Shown here in pieces: positions 1 to 11,837 of a stretch of 64,000 nucleotides of DNA. Below the pieces are notes generated by a model, which saw only the letters and a program-made list of their open reading frames with translations, ran no database searches and had not been told where the DNA came from. Within the stretch, counting starts at the first letter, position 1. The number at the start of each line of letters is the position of its first letter. The translations under genes were made by a program, and so were the position numbers. Origin of the DNA: Cunninghamia lanceolata (lineage: Eukaryota > Streptophyta > Pinopsida > Cupressales > Cupressaceae). The stretch lies in NCBI GenBank assembly GCA_027924645.1, contig BSBN01000809.1, forward strand, positions 43,678,001-43,742,000, in the 5' to 3' direction.

Positions 1-469
1 CTAGTTTGAGTGTGGATCATGTAGGCATGTGTGCTTCACTCGACAATAGTGACTACGTGAGATAATTTAATATGTATACATTATAGATTTAGAGTAAATA
101 ACATTTTTGTATAATTTTTGATCTTGAAGTAGACATGGTGACTAACATGTGTTTATTTTACTTATGTATTTGAAAGTTGGACATTTACTTTGATATTTAT
201 CAATTTCAGGGCATTTAGTTATATATGTTTTCTTGGACATTGACATTGACACATGTAAATTTATATATATGTTTACTATGTGGACATTTATTTATATGAT
301 TACCATGTGGAGATTGAAACATGCACATTTATTTATATATGTTTGAAAATAGACATTGACATTGACAAATGGACAATTATCACTTCAGGAAACCTAATTG
401 AATATGAATATATTAATATGTAGAATCAATAAATGATATTTTTTGAATATGATGAATTTAGTATGAGTA
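1..469. other. AT-rich flank with short degenerate direct repeats
   Basis: No gene is visible. Between about 175 and 385 the phrase ACATTTATTTATATATGTTT and the phrase GACATTGACATTGACA recur in diverged form, so this is probably an old local tandem repeat. I see no coding frame or RNA gene here. Confidence 0.5.
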
Positions 470-553
470 AATTGAATATGAATATGAATATCAATATATA
501 AGATCATATAAAATCTCTAAGACATAACATGATGTAACAATGTAAGATAACAT

Positions 554-1448
554 GACGTAAGAGATAGTTCCAAGAAGTCTAGGGGTGAATCCTAGAAGCG
601 TAAAGGGCTTGGTGATGTGGGAGTTTTGTAGGACGACACCCCCTTTATTGATGGAGGGAAAAGGAAAATGTAGGAGGAAGAGGAGTTTAATGTGGAAACC
701 CAAGTCTTAGAGGTTGATGGTCTTTATCTAGGTTCAAATGATTGGGAGGATAGACAATATTTCCCACCCTCTTCTCTTAAAGATGTTACTTCTATCATTG
801 ACTACTTGGCAGATAAATTAAATGAATTGCATAAGGAAACCAATACTCATCATAAGATTCTGAAGTGGTTCTTTGTGGAGATAAAAAAACAAAACTCAAG
901 GCTCCCTGCTGGACGAATGGAAATCCAAGGAGGATCTTCTCAAATTGAAAGAAGACCTAGTAAAAATGGATGAAATGCTTGACAAAATGGAGGTAGATAT
1001 AGTGGGTATTAAAGGTAACATTCAAGAAATTGTAAATTTTAGTATGGCTACAATCACCAAATTACTCAACAATATCAAACCTTTACATGAAAGGGTGAAG
1101 AACACAAATGGGAAATTCTAATCTAGCATGAGTGCTCATACATGGAGATGCAAAGAAATGGTTGTTGATACCTTAACTGTAGATGCCATAAGCAACCATC
1201 TTCATGCCTTACAATACAAGTGGGAGGATACCATAGCCTTGAATAAACTTTAATGTTTCCGTGGTGTTTCATCTCTTAGCTATTATGGTTTATTTTATAG
1301 TTGTCTTATGGTTGACATTTTGTTGTGATTTTGTTGAAGTTATGCTATAGTTGTGTTGCCTTGTAGCTTCCTTGTGTTGTCTTTGGTTTGCTCAGTTGTT
1401 AAAGGGTTGAGGCCCTTTCAAAAACCCCCTTTTTAGCTTTAATAAAAA
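554..1448 (+). mobile_element. Poly(A)-ended retroposon (LINE-mobilised type) with ~18-bp TSD
   Basis: The insertion is bracketed by AACAATGTAAGATAACAT at about 536-553 and again at about 1449-1466 (the exact edge is blurred by the A tail). It ends in a short A-rich tail (AATAAAAAA) that follows a GGGTTGAGGCCCTTTC-like 3' end. Long TSD plus A tail is the mark of target-primed reverse transcription by LINE machinery. At ~0.9 kb it is either a 5'-truncated LINE, a non-autonomous retroposon or a processed transcript. No reverse transcriptase domain is visible, so I do not assign a family. Confidence 0.65.
674..1253 (+). pseudogene. Broken helical ORF inside the retroposon
   Basis: An open segment at 674-973 continues, after one frameshift, as 966-1253 in another frame with one internal TAA at 1119. 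The first part contains a helix-prone stretch (DVTSIIDYLADKLNELHK) and the second has KMDEMLDKMEVDIVGIKG followed by more heptad-like helix, so the predicted product was probably a small coiled-coil protein. I do not recognise the family. It lies wholly between the retroposon ends and reads toward the A tail, so it is likely the retroposed coding sequence. A LINE ORF or a retroelement gag fragment are both possible. Confidence 0.45.
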
Positions 1449-1735
1449 ACAATGTAAGATAACATATAAATTAAATATGAATATCCTATATTGAAACATA
1501 TAGTATCATATGAAATCTCTAAGACATACTGTATCATGTAGTAATATAAGATAACATATAAGTTGAATATAAATATCCTATATTGAAACATAGGGTCATA
1601 TAGAATATCTAAGACATAACATCATGTAATAATGTAAGATAACATATAAATTGAATATGAATATCATATATGATCACTGTATAGGATCATATGGAATCTA
1701 TTTAGGACATAACATCATGTAACTATTTACCAACA

Positions 1736-3895
1736 AAACTTACATGATAGAAGATCAAAACCCACGAGTGATTCCTCTCTTCAAAGGAGATTGCATAACC
1801 TTTCCAAGGTCTTAGGGTTGCCAAATCTTGGCTTTAAAAGAATTACTCAGTGGCAAATGAGATGTTATCATTAGGGGTTTGGTGTCAATTCAAGTGCAAC
1901 AAGATACACAACCAATCAATCTTAGCTTGAAGGGAACCTAATATAGACCTATCCTATCCACATCAAATAAAAAGTAAAAGAGAAAGGCAATAGAAACGGA
2001 AGGAAGAGAGAAGAGGCATTGGGAAGAGAAAAAAGGAGATATGCATCATATGAAAGAATAAACATTGTCACATGTAGGTATTTCCCCAAAACACACAGTT
2101 AGCACTTTATACCATTGCCAATTTTACCTCAACTCATAACATAACCTGTGTAAGCTTCTAAGGAAAGATTTGAATTTTATGATCATGTTACCAAATAGAC
2201 ACTATGAAGGAAAATATCACCATATTACATATGTAGATAATATACTATTGAATCCATGAACAACATTCATTTAGCTCAAGTAAAATATGTTTATAGAGAA
2301 TATTTGTCCAAATATGATGGCTATGCTTACAAATAATTGACATTTGTACCTAAGCTACAAGTTCTACCTCACCATATAAATGTGCAGAGGAAGAATTTAC
2401 CCTCTTCTCTTTAGCATTTGCTAAGTCTTTCCTTTTTCTCTTGCAAAGGAGGGGAGGTTTTCTCATTAGTTACATCTTTCCTTTCAAGGTACCTAGAAAA
2501 TAGTTTTAAAAATGTAGGTCACTTCATTCTTTTATAGCCGTAACCAAGGTCCATACACATACCAACTCATTTTTCTCTTCAAAATCCATGAGGTTAAGCC
2601 TAGAGGATCAACATCAATCGCTTGAACCATGCTTCCATTAAGTTCTTCATCTGCCAATCATACAATTGTGAGTCTAGGGGAAGCACACCATAAACTTTTG
2701 CATACACATAAAATAGGGAGTCAAATATGAGAATAAATCAATTAAATATGAGACAAACCCACACTTAAATGCATTTGAAAACATGAAAATCATTTAAAAC
2801 TTGTAATTAGGTTCTTGTATGTTCAAACAAATTGAATAGGGGCCTGAATGGGAAATTTTTTCTTCTACCATGCCTCATATGAGCATGAGAATGATTTTCC
2901 TTTGTTAGGTATGCCATCAAATTTATTCTCATAGAAGAAAGGGGGTCCCTAATTTTATGAGAAATTAGGGAAATGTTGTAGAAAAAATAAACAAACAATG
3001 ACTCTTAGGGGAAAGCAATACAAAATCCTTAGAAACTAAAATCTCTGGTTGAAAGGGAAAGGTTAAATAAAACAAAATGATGACCTAGGTAAAGCTAACC
3101 ATATCTAAATCATGCCTAACTTATGATAAATAATCAATAGGTGCTACTAATTAGAGAATGTGTTCATGTGATTCATTTACTCCTTTCATATGCAACTACG
3201 ATTAGCATTATGATAAAGGAAGATTAGATAGACAAATACAATTGGTCCAAAAACATGTCAAGCACTACTTTTCTTCTAGCTTGCCATCCATAGCCTTGAT
3301 GGAGATACCTCTAGTCCCATCAAAGCATAGCTCCACTACTAGCCAAGAATCTATAACCTCAATGAAGATACTTGAATCACCCATAAAGGATTGAGTTTTT
3401 GATATTTTATTTTTTTTTACCTCGTTGTCTTTTTATTTTTCTTTTTTAAAATTTCACTTTTTTCTTCTGATTTCATTTTTGCTCAATTTTGAAGCAATGA
3501 AGCTTGGAGTCCAAGTTTGGCACTAGCATTGAAATTTGAGATGATCAATTAGGAAGTAGAAAAATTGATTGCCTAAAGCCATAATAGATCATCCCAATAG
3601 ACTAGAGAGTACAATGAGTTGTTAAAGTGTTTCTAATTATTAGAACAAGCATGTATACTTGATAAAATCAGGTATAATTTAGATAAACCTAACATATCCT
3701 AAGACATCCATAGTTTTGCATATTGACATGTAATGCCTATATAAATGAAGAATTTTTTTCTAGCTATAGTTTTTGGGTTGTTACACTTACGCAAAATTAA
3801 ATAAATCATTAAAATACATTTGAATTCTAATGTGAGAGATAATGATCATGGTTTCAACATACTTGAACATTAAGTAGAGGCAAGCTTTGAAAGAA
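1736..3895. other. No gene recognised
   Basis: About 2.2 kb of AT-rich sequence without a convincing reading frame. It holds purine-rich (about 1970-2040) and pyrimidine-rich (about 3405-3480) runs. Nothing else supported. Confidence 0.6.
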
Positions 3896-3900
3896 GCTAT

Positions 3901-5266
3901 TGTTGCAAGTATGGGCCTAACCAGTGTTGTCATTGATGTCAACATACTCCTGTTGCATTGATGATAAGGATTGGATGAGCTGTGTGCTGAGGATATTGAG
4001 AAAATTAGTCATAATCAGGAACGATGAAGATAGTAAGATAAAGATCCCAGCTAAGATGAAGATCATAGGTTGCACTTCAAAGGGTTTGTAGATATGTGTT
4101 TTAAGATGATCTAGGAAAGATTTCAGAGGTCTACATGAAGATCTAAAGATGTTATGGCCACTTAAGTAAAACTGGTTCTGACAAATGTTCAGAGGCGACA
4201 GAGTGACACAGATAGGTCTGGTAAGATCCAAAAATGCAATATCTTGTTCTGCGGACTTGGTGGCATGTTTAGGAAGTCAATATGAATTGACAACCCAATT
4301 GGTTCATGGTCTAGAGATCCAAAAGCATCTATTCCAGTATGATAGTGATGACAGACTGTGTTCTTGAGTTTTTGGATGAAGGAGAGAATGATTTTAGTAA
4401 GCGGAAGTAGTGTGGATGTTCCTAATGACTCAGGTAAGTTTGTGGAAGTCTTTGGATTGTGTCCAGTTCATGTTGGTGGTCCACATCGAAGATTGAGGTC
4501 GTAATTGAAGAATTACTTCCGGATGATGATGTTCTTCCTAAGTTTGGCCGATCAAATGAGTTACACATCTTGTGTATGATCTTGGAGATGTTCTGTGAAG
4601 AATGGCATGTTCCTAAGGAAGATTGAAGTCTCAGATCTGTGTGGCTGACAATGTGTTGATCTGCGTGAAGTCTTTTTGTAATTAGTTATGTTGTATTTTT
4701 GCATTTACTTTGTAATGTACATCGACTTGGATGATTATCCCTAAGTCGATGTCTTGTATAAATAAGGAGTTGTAAAGTCATTTTAAATGTATGGATGTGG
4801 AGAGAAGAGTGTGGTAGAGAAGTGTGAAAAGTAGAGCAGAAGTATTGGGCTCAAATGGAACTAACTCAAGCATGGTGAAGATGCTATTCTTCAGTTCAAG
4901 TATGTAATACTTATTATTCTGTAGACAACGTGTCTCCCATAGGTAGTGGGCCTCTTGTGAGCAGTGTGCTCGGGCAGTGAGCCCTAATTGGCATGTGCCA
5001 TTTTGTTCTTCTTATATTTCTAATAGAGAATACAATCTTGGGTTAGTCACCCTGTGGTTTTTCCCTTAACTGGGTTTTCCACGTCAAAATCTTGGTGTCA
5101 TATGTGTTAATATGTTTCTTCTCTTGAATGATTGCATTATGTTTCCATGATTAATTTATGATTATGCTGCTAAATTAACAAGAAGGATTTAAGTAACCAA
5201 TAAGTAGAGAAAGTTTTGAAACAACTGATTCACCCCCCCTCTCAGTTGTTTACGTTGAATCTAACA
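3901..5266 (+). repeat. Copia 5' LTR
   Basis: Begins TGTTGCAAG and ends TCTAACA, 1366 bp. A TATAAATA box at 4757-4764 is the probable promoter. The start holds TTGTCATTGATGTCAAC (3927-3943), which is also found in the 55-kb element. The end holds a C8 run in GATTCACCCCCCCTCTC (about 5228-5244), also shared with that element. Confidence 0.92.
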
Positions 5267-5268
5267 AT

Positions 5269-5280
5269 TGGTATCAGAGC
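5269..5280 (+). other. Primer binding site, initiator-Met tRNA
   Basis: TGGTATCAGAGC starts two bases after the 5' LTR. This is the standard plant site complementary to the 3' end of initiator-Met tRNA and primes minus-strand DNA synthesis. Confidence 0.9.
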
Positions 5281-5323
5281 TAAGTTCCTCTAAAAGGAGC
5301 TTAACTGCTTGAGGAGATCCAGG

Positions 5324-6953
5324 ATGTCTTCCTATAAGAAGGATAGCCCGAGGTTTGATGGAACAAATTTCACTCTTTGGAAAAGTCGCATGGAATGCCA
5401 CTTGCAATGTATGGGAATGTAGTATTGGATCATGGCTTCAAGGAAGTATGTTCCTCCACAGAATGGTCCAAGTACCATAGATGGAATCAGAGATGCTGAA
5501 AATAATCCACAGACTAAAGAAGCCCTTCTAACTGCCTTATCTGATTCAGAGCTGACAAATGTTATTGATCTAAAAACTGCATATGAGATTTGTCAAAAAT
5601 TGGAACTTCTACATGAAGGAGACAAGTATGTTAAATGTGCCAAGCTACAAAGTCTGAAAGGAAAATTCAAAAACCTGAAGATGAGAAGATGAAAATACCA
5701 CTACATTTATGCCAAGAGTAAATGAGCTTGTTTGTGGCATTAGATGTGTTGGTGGAATCTTGGATGAAGATGAGATTGTTGGCAAAGTTCTTAGATCCCT
5801 TCCTGATTCTTACATATATAAAGTTGCTGCTATTGAAGAATTTAGATCCTTTTCAGGTATCACAAGAGATCAATTGGTTGGTAAACTGGCTGCATTTGAA
5901 TTAACGAAGTTTGGAGATGCCCCACCCAAGACTGAATCTGCATTCAAAGCTAGTGCCTTTGTAAAAGGAAAACAAAAGTTTGATCCGAGAGAGAACTCTT
6001 CAAAGAAACTATCATGGTATGAAAAGGCAAGAAAAAACTTGGAAGAAGATGAAGCAGAAGCTGCTCAACTTGAAGCTCTTATTGCAAAAATACTGCCAAG
6101 AGGATCTGGTAAGTATGAAGGAAAATTGCCTTTTAAATGTTTTAACTGCAATAAGATTGGTCATTTTTTCTCAAAGTGTCTGAAAATATTTTCAAGGCCA
6201 AATCCTAATAGATCAAGGTTCCAAAAGAAATGCTACTATGTTCATGAAGATGATGATGATGAAAGAGTAACAGATGATGAATTAGAGATAGGAAATAAAT
6301 CCGGAAGTGACTGGGTGTTTATTTCCATCAAGGAAGAAGATCCAATGCCCTCTAAATCTGTCAATCATAAAATTGTAGAAAGAGCTCTGGCTGCCCAAGT
6401 TGAAGAAAAGGATGATTGGGTCATTGACAGTGGATTCTCACATCATATGACATGTGACAAAAATAAGTTCTTAGATTTGGAAAGGTATGAAGGAGGAGTT
6501 GTAAAATTCGGTGATAATTCTACTGGCAGGATCAGAGGTAGAGGAACTATTTCTTTTGATGGAAAGAACAAAACTAGTAATGTACTGTATGTTGAAGGCC
6601 TAAAGCACAATCTTCTCAGTGTTGGACAGTTGATGGACAAAGGCTATGATCTTCGATTCAAAAATGGAAAATGCAAGATCTTTGAAAGTTCCAGAACAGA
6701 GATTGCATCCGGTACTGAAACTAAAGGTAATATCTTCCATTTGGTTGGTACTGGTAAAAGTTACTTATTTGTTCAAATTGATCAGAGTTGGTTGTGGCAT
6801 AGGAGAATGTGTCATGTGAATTTTGATAATATCATCAAGATAAGCAACACTCAGGCTATAAGAGATCTTCCAAGACAAGTAAAACCTACTAATAGTTTGT
6901 GTAGAGCAGAGTCTCATTCAAAAGTAAAGAACATTCTTCTACCAGATTATTAG
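5324..6953 (+). pseudogene. Copia gag and protease (broken)
   Basis: The likely gag start is ATG 5324 (MSSYKKDSPRFDGTNFTLW), typical of Copia gag N-termini. A TAG at 5420 interrupts it. The frame runs to 5692, then shifts at about 5690-5709 into a second frame open to 6953. That segment holds a CCHC zinc knuckle (6138-6179, CFNCNKIGHFFSKC), an acidic linker and an aspartic protease with the DSG active site at 6426-6434 in the context WVIDSGFSHHMT. It also holds the pre-integrase motif LWHRRMCH near 6790. In an active element gag would coat the RNA and the protease would cut the polyprotein. Two frameshifts, one internal stop and a damaged segment after 6895 (pre-integrase end) show this copy is dead. 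Confidence 0.9.
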
Positions 6954-6955
6954 AC

Positions 6956-7741
6956 TTAGTTCATACTAATCTATGTGGTCTGGCAAGAATCAGGAGTGTG
7001 CAAGGTGATAGATACTTCATGTTACTAATTGATGATCACTCCCGAATGATGTGGGTAACTTTTCTGAAAGAGAAATCTGAGGCCCTTGAGAAATTCAAAA
7101 TATTCAAGGCTATGGTAGAAAATGAAACCAGATTGAACATAAAATGTCTAAGGTCTGACAGAGGTGGAGAATTCACATCTGGGGAGTTCATAGAATTCTG
7201 TGAGAAACATGGGATAAAAAGACAATTGTTTGCTCCAAGGACACCACAGCAGAATGGAGTAGTGGAGAGAAAGAACCGGACCATCCAGGAGGCATCTAAA
7301 ACCATGATGATGGAAGCAAATGTTCCTCAAATCTACTGGAGAGAAGTTGTAAGCACTGCATTCTACACTCTTAATCAAGTTCAAATCAGAAGCAATACTG
7401 GTAAGACTCCTTATGAACTTTGGTTTGGCATCACTCCCACTGTGAAGTATTTTAGAGTCTTTGGTAGCAAATGTTACATTAAAAGAGATGAAGATCTAGG
7501 CAAATTTGATGCTAGAAGTGATGAAGGAATATTCTTGGGTTATTCTACTCAAAGAAAAGCATACCGATGTTATAACAAGAGATTGAGAAAGATTATAGAA
7601 AGTACAAATGTGAAGGTTGATGAAGGTGTTGAAAAACCCTCAAGGTTTTATGAATATGATGAAGATGATCAGAATGATGTTTTGATCCAAGGAGTCCAAG
7701 TCCCTTCTGAGATTCAGATTCAAACTGATCTGGTGAATTAG
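6956..7741 (+). pseudogene. Copia integrase (broken at both ends)
   Basis: Returns to the frame of the gag start. The DDE catalytic core is visible: first Asp in LLIDDHSRMMW (about 7025), second in LRSDRGGEF (about 7155) and Glu in GVVERKNRTIQEA (about 7265). The Copia C-terminal signature LGYSTQRKAYRCYN follows near 7540. It would insert the cDNA with a 5-bp staggered cut, in line with the 5-bp flanks. The N-terminal zinc-binding end is disrupted by the frameshift near 6900-6953, and a TAG ends the frame at 7739. Confidence 0.9.
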
Positions 7742-9361
7742 GAAGAAGAGATAGGTTTGAATGAACCTATGCAAGAAATAGAAGTGCAAGTAAGTCCCAA
7801 AATTCCTATGTATGTAAAACTGAATCACTCTGAAGGCTAGATCATAGGTGATAAAAGCAAAGGTGTTCAAACAAGAAGAAGGATTGCTCAAGATTTAGAA
7901 GAGTACTATCTGATTTCAAATATTGAACCTAAGACAGTGAATGAAGCATGCAATGATGAAAACCAGACTAAAGCAATGGAGGAAGAGTTGATGCAAATTA
8001 AGAAAAATCACACTTGGGATCTTGTTCCCAGACCTAAAAACAAGAATGTGATTGGAACCAAATGGGTTTTCTGAAATAAATTGAATGAAGATGGTGAAGT
8101 AGTCAGAAACAAAGCCAGATTGGTCTGCAAAGGTTACTCCCAAGTAGAAGGAGTTGATTTTGAAGAAACCTTTGCTTTGGTGGCAAGAATTCAAGCAGTC
8201 AGATTATTTCTTGCTTTTGCTACCTTCAAGGATTTCAAAGTATACCAGATGGATGTCAAGTCTGCCTTCCTGAATGGTGATTTGGAAGAAGAAGTTTACA
8301 TTGAGCAACCAGATGGATTTCAATTGTCTGATCATGGTGATATGGTCTGCAAGTTGAAGACAGCACTGTATGGACTTAAGCAAGCCCCAAGAGCTTGGTA
8401 TGAAAGATTGGATAAACATCTTTTGAAGATTGGTTTCAACAAAGGTACTGCTGACCTTAATTTGTACTTCAAAATTGATCATGAAAATATCTTGATTGTT
8501 GAAGTGTTTGTTGATGATATCATTTTTGGAGGAAGAGATAGCATGTACAAAACTTTTGCAAATCAAATGAAAAGTGAATTTGAGATGTCTATGTTTGGGA
8601 TGGAAGACTCAAAACCAATGAGTACTCCCATGGTAATTGGATGTAAGTTGAGCAAAGATGATGACTCTCCTAAGGCTGATCAGAAAAAGTAAAGCTCAAT
8701 GATTGGAGGATTACTGTATCTCACTCAGACTAGACCTGACATTATGAATGTTGTTGGTCTTGTTGCCAAATTTCAAGCCGATCCTAGAGAATCTCATGTC
8801 ATGGCAATCAAAAAGATTTTTAGATATCTAAAAGGGATAGTTGAGTATGGTTTGTGGTATCCTAGAGATCATGATTTCTCTCTTTATGCATATACAGATG
8901 TGGATTGGGTAGGAGATGTGGATGACCGGAACAGTACCAGTGGTGGAGCATTCTTTTTAGGGAAAAGATTGGTTTCTTGGCTGAGCAAGAAATAAGAAGC
9001 AATATCTCTGTCCATTACAAAAGTAGAATATGTTGTAGCAGCAGGTAGTTGCACTCAAGTATTGTGGATGAACCAAATGCTAAGAGATATCAGAGTGGAG
9101 TATGAAGAACCTATCACAATCTTCTATGATAATTCAAGTGCAATTAACATATCAAAAAATCCAGTGTTGCATTCAAAGACTAAACATATATCCATCAAGT
9201 TTCACTTTTTGAGAGAACAAGTGAACAAGAATGAAGTCAGATTGGAGTTTGTGCCTTCCAAGGATCAGAATGTAGATATTTTTACTAAACCTCTACCTAA
9301 GGACTCTTTTGAGTATCTCAAGGAGAAGTTAGGGGTTATTACCCCTCTAGTTCTGAGTTAA
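7742..9361 (+). pseudogene. Copia reverse transcriptase and RNase H (broken)
   Basis: Same frame as integrase, with stops at about 7838, 8072, 8690 and 8993. RT motifs seen: GTKWVF (about 8058), [24 protein letters not shown] (about 8245), [12 protein letters not shown] (about 8370) and the catalytic box FVDDIIFGG (about 8508-8534). RNase H motifs: AYTDVDWVGD (about 8890), VEYVVAAG (about 9025), FYDNSSAI (about 9123) and TKHISIKFHFLRE (about 9180). Near 8590 the text jumps from EFEMSM straight to FGMEDSKP, shorter than the usual connection in Copia proteins, so about 30-35 codons are probably deleted. The stop at 9359 ends the polyprotein. Confidence 0.9.
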
Positions 9362-9465
9362 GTAGCACTGGTATGCATCAGTCCGGTGGATCTCACAGTC
9401 ACATCTTGTGGTCTAGATTGATGATGGGAAGCTGGTATGATGCAAGTATGTGCCCTTTGCCATTG

Positions 9466-9656
9466 ATGTCAAAGGGGGAGAGAAGATATGTGAAAAATAA
9501 GTAATTTCTTATCAAAGGGGGAGCAGGAAAGGAAGAGAAGACATGTGAATGGTTGTTGTTGATAGGGGGAGTTGTGTCAGTGAGGAGAGGTTCTTGTATT
9601 AATGATTAAAATAGTTTTTCACATCATATGTTGCCATCAATGACAAAGGGGGAGAT
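9466..9656 (+). other. Polypurine tract and upstream PPT-like copies
   Basis: The functional-looking tract is AAAGGGGGAGAT ending at 9656, directly before the 3' LTR. Three similar tracts lie upstream: AAAGGGGGAGAG near 9471, AAAGGGGGAGCAGG near 9516 and ATAGGGGGAGTT near 9561. The last tract is framed by an inverted repeat whose other arm is in the LTR (9630-9646 with 9683-9699). Confidence 0.8.
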
Positions 9657-11028
9657 TGTTGCAAGTATGGGCCTAACCGGTGTTATCATTGATGCCAACA
9701 TACTCCTGTTGCATTGATGATAAGGATTGGATGAGTTGTGTGCTGAGGATATTGAGAAAATTAGTCATAATTAGGAACAGAGAAGAATAGTGAAGACAGT
9801 AAGATAAAGATCCCAGCTAAGATGAAGGTCAGAGGATGTACTTCAAAGGGTTTGTAGATATGTGTCTTAAGATGATCTAGGAAAGATTTCAGAGGTCCAC
9901 ATGAAGATCTGAAGATGTTATGGCCACTTGAGTAAAACCAGTTTTGACAAATGTTCAGAGGCGACAAAGTGACACAGATAGGTCCGGTAAGATCCAGAAA
10001 TGCAATATCTTGTTCTACGGATTTGGTGGCGTGTTAGGAAGTCAATATGAATTGACAACTCAATTGGTTCGTGGTCTGGAGATCCACAAGCATCTATTCC
10101 AGTATGACAGTGATGACAGACTGTGTTCTTGAGGTTCTAGATGGAGAGAATAATTTTAGTAAGCAGAAGTAGTGTGGATGTTCCTGATGATTCAGGCAAG
10201 TTTGTGGAAGTCTTTGGATTGTGTCTAGTTCATGTTGGTGGTCCGCATCGAAGATTAAGGTCGTAATTGAAGAATTACTTCTGGATGATGATGTTCTTCC
10301 TAAGTCTGGTCGATCAGATGAGTTACACATCCCGTGTATGATCTTGGAGACGTTTTGTGAAGAATGACGTGTTCCTAAGGAAGATTGAAGTCGTAGATCT
10401 GTGTGGCTAACAGTGTGTTGATCTGCGTGAAGTCTTTTTGTAATTAGTTATGTTGTATTTTTGCATTTGCTCTGTAATGTACGCTAACTTGGATGATTAT
10501 CCCTAAGTCGATGTCTTATATAAATAAGAAGTTGTAAAGTGATTTTAAATGTATGGATGTGGAGAGAAGAGCGTGGTAGAGAAGTGCGAAAAGTAGAGAA
10601 GAAGTATTGGGCTCAAATGGAACTGACTCAAGCATGGTGAAGATGCTATTCTTCAGTTCAAGTATGTAATACATATTATTCTATAGACAGTGTGTCTCCC
10701 ATAGGCAGTGGGCCTCTTGTGAGTAGTGTGCTCGGGTAGTGAGCCCTAATTGGCATGTGCCATTTTGTTCTTCTTATTCTTCTAACAGAGAATACAATCT
10801 TGGGTTAGTCACCCCATAGTTTTTCCCTTAACTGGGTTTTCCACGTCAAAATCTTGGTGTCATATGTGTTAATATGTTTCTGCTCTTGAATGATTGCATT
10901 ATGTTTCCATGATTAATTTATGATTATGCTACTGAATTAACAAGAAGGATTTAAGTAACCAATAAGTAGAGAAAGTTTTGAAACAACTGATTCACCCCCC
11001 CTCTCAATTGTTTACCTTGAATCTAACA
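9657..11028 (+). repeat. Copia 3' LTR
   Basis: 1372 bp, direct copy of 3901-5266 with scattered transitions and small indels. TATAAATA box at 10519-10526. Ends TCTAACA, followed by the right flank GCTAC. Confidence 0.92.
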
Positions 11029-11436
11029 GCTACCACTATTCTAGGCCTTCATGTCATGCAACTTATGGATGAGCCAACAATTTAGTCATAGCATATGGAT
11101 TGGATGCAACTACATATTCCTCATCCATAGAAAATCTTGATTTTTAATTTAGGCAAATATTTCTAGATATTTCTCTAGTTTCTATTAAAATGTTGAACTT
11201 TAACATAACCATTAGACATATGTCAGATCCTTGTAGGTTGGCGGGAAAAAAATTACTAGCAGCTAAACTTTTTAAATGTATGCTCCATTTATGCACCATG
11301 TGCTATAGTTATTGTCACCAACACACTAACTATAGCTGCCCAACTTCTATCAAGGGCTCAACTTACTAACCATCTGCTAGGTTTAGCTATTGTGCACCCC
11401 TTTCACATTTGGAAGTATGTGCAACTTTAAAGAGCC

Positions 11437-11837
11437 TCTGCAATCTTTCCCACCATACTTGTAGCTTGTGTGAAAATGGGAGCATTGGAATAGGGTATGG
11501 ATATGCAGCAAAGCATAAAAAAACATGATTTTTATCAGATGTTGTACTTGCAAGTGTCCTAGTAGACATGTATGCAAAATGTAAAATCATAAACAAGGTA
11601 TATGAATAGTTTGACAAAATGCTACAAAGGAATGTGATGTCATAGAATGCCATGGTTGCATGATATGCTCAACATGGGTTTGTTGTAAAGACCTTAGCAA
11701 CTTTTAAGTGAATGCAATTGAGTGTAAATATGGACTCATCAACCTTTGACAGTGTTGTCCTTGCATATGCTCAAATTGGAGCTTTGGAAGAGGGTATGAA
11801 CATCCATCAAAGCATAATGGAAGGGGTTCTTTTGTAC
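11437..11837 (+). pseudogene. PPR-protein (PLS-type) pseudogene fragment
   Basis: Translation over two frames shows the repeating pattern of plant organellar PPR proteins: an ACVKMGALE block, then after a frameshift SDVVLASVLVDMYAKCK, FDKMLQRNVMS, NAMVA-YAQHGFV, a Phe-Lys-stop-Met block, STFDSVVLAYAQIGALEEG and MNIHQSIMEG. The VDMYAKC and YAQ.GALEEG phrases are hallmark PLS-class repeats; such proteins bind organellar RNA. The fragment has at least five in-frame stops and one frameshift and covers only about 130 codons, so it is a relic. No start, no targeting peptide and no C-terminal E or DYW part is visible. It sits in the flank between the Copia element and the pol-less Gypsy-like element. 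Confidence 0.82.

Larger units (their letters stand above)
470..1735. repeat. ~90-bp tandem array, interrupted by a retroposon
   Basis: One unit lies at about 470-553 and three more at about 1466-1556, 1557-1644 and 1645-1735. Each contains, in order, a TTGAATATGAATATC-like start, a CATATGAAATCTCTAAGACATA-like middle and an ATGTAAGATAACAT end. The array is split between the first and second unit by the insertion at 554-1448. Confidence 0.7.
3901..11028 (+). mobile_element. Complete, decayed Ty1/Copia LTR retrotransposon
   Basis: Two direct LTRs (1366 and 1372 bp) start TGTTGCAAG and end TCTAACA. They enclose an initiator-Met primer site, gag, protease, integrase, reverse transcriptase and RNase H in that order; integrase before RT defines Copia. 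The flanks are GCTAT on the left (3896-3900) and GCTAC on the right (11029-11033), a 5-bp TSD with one difference. Five differences in the first ~125 aligned LTR bases are all transitions, so the insertion is old. The coding part is broken by stops, frameshifts and at least one internal deletion, so the copy is non-functional. Total length 7,128 bp. Confidence 0.93.
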
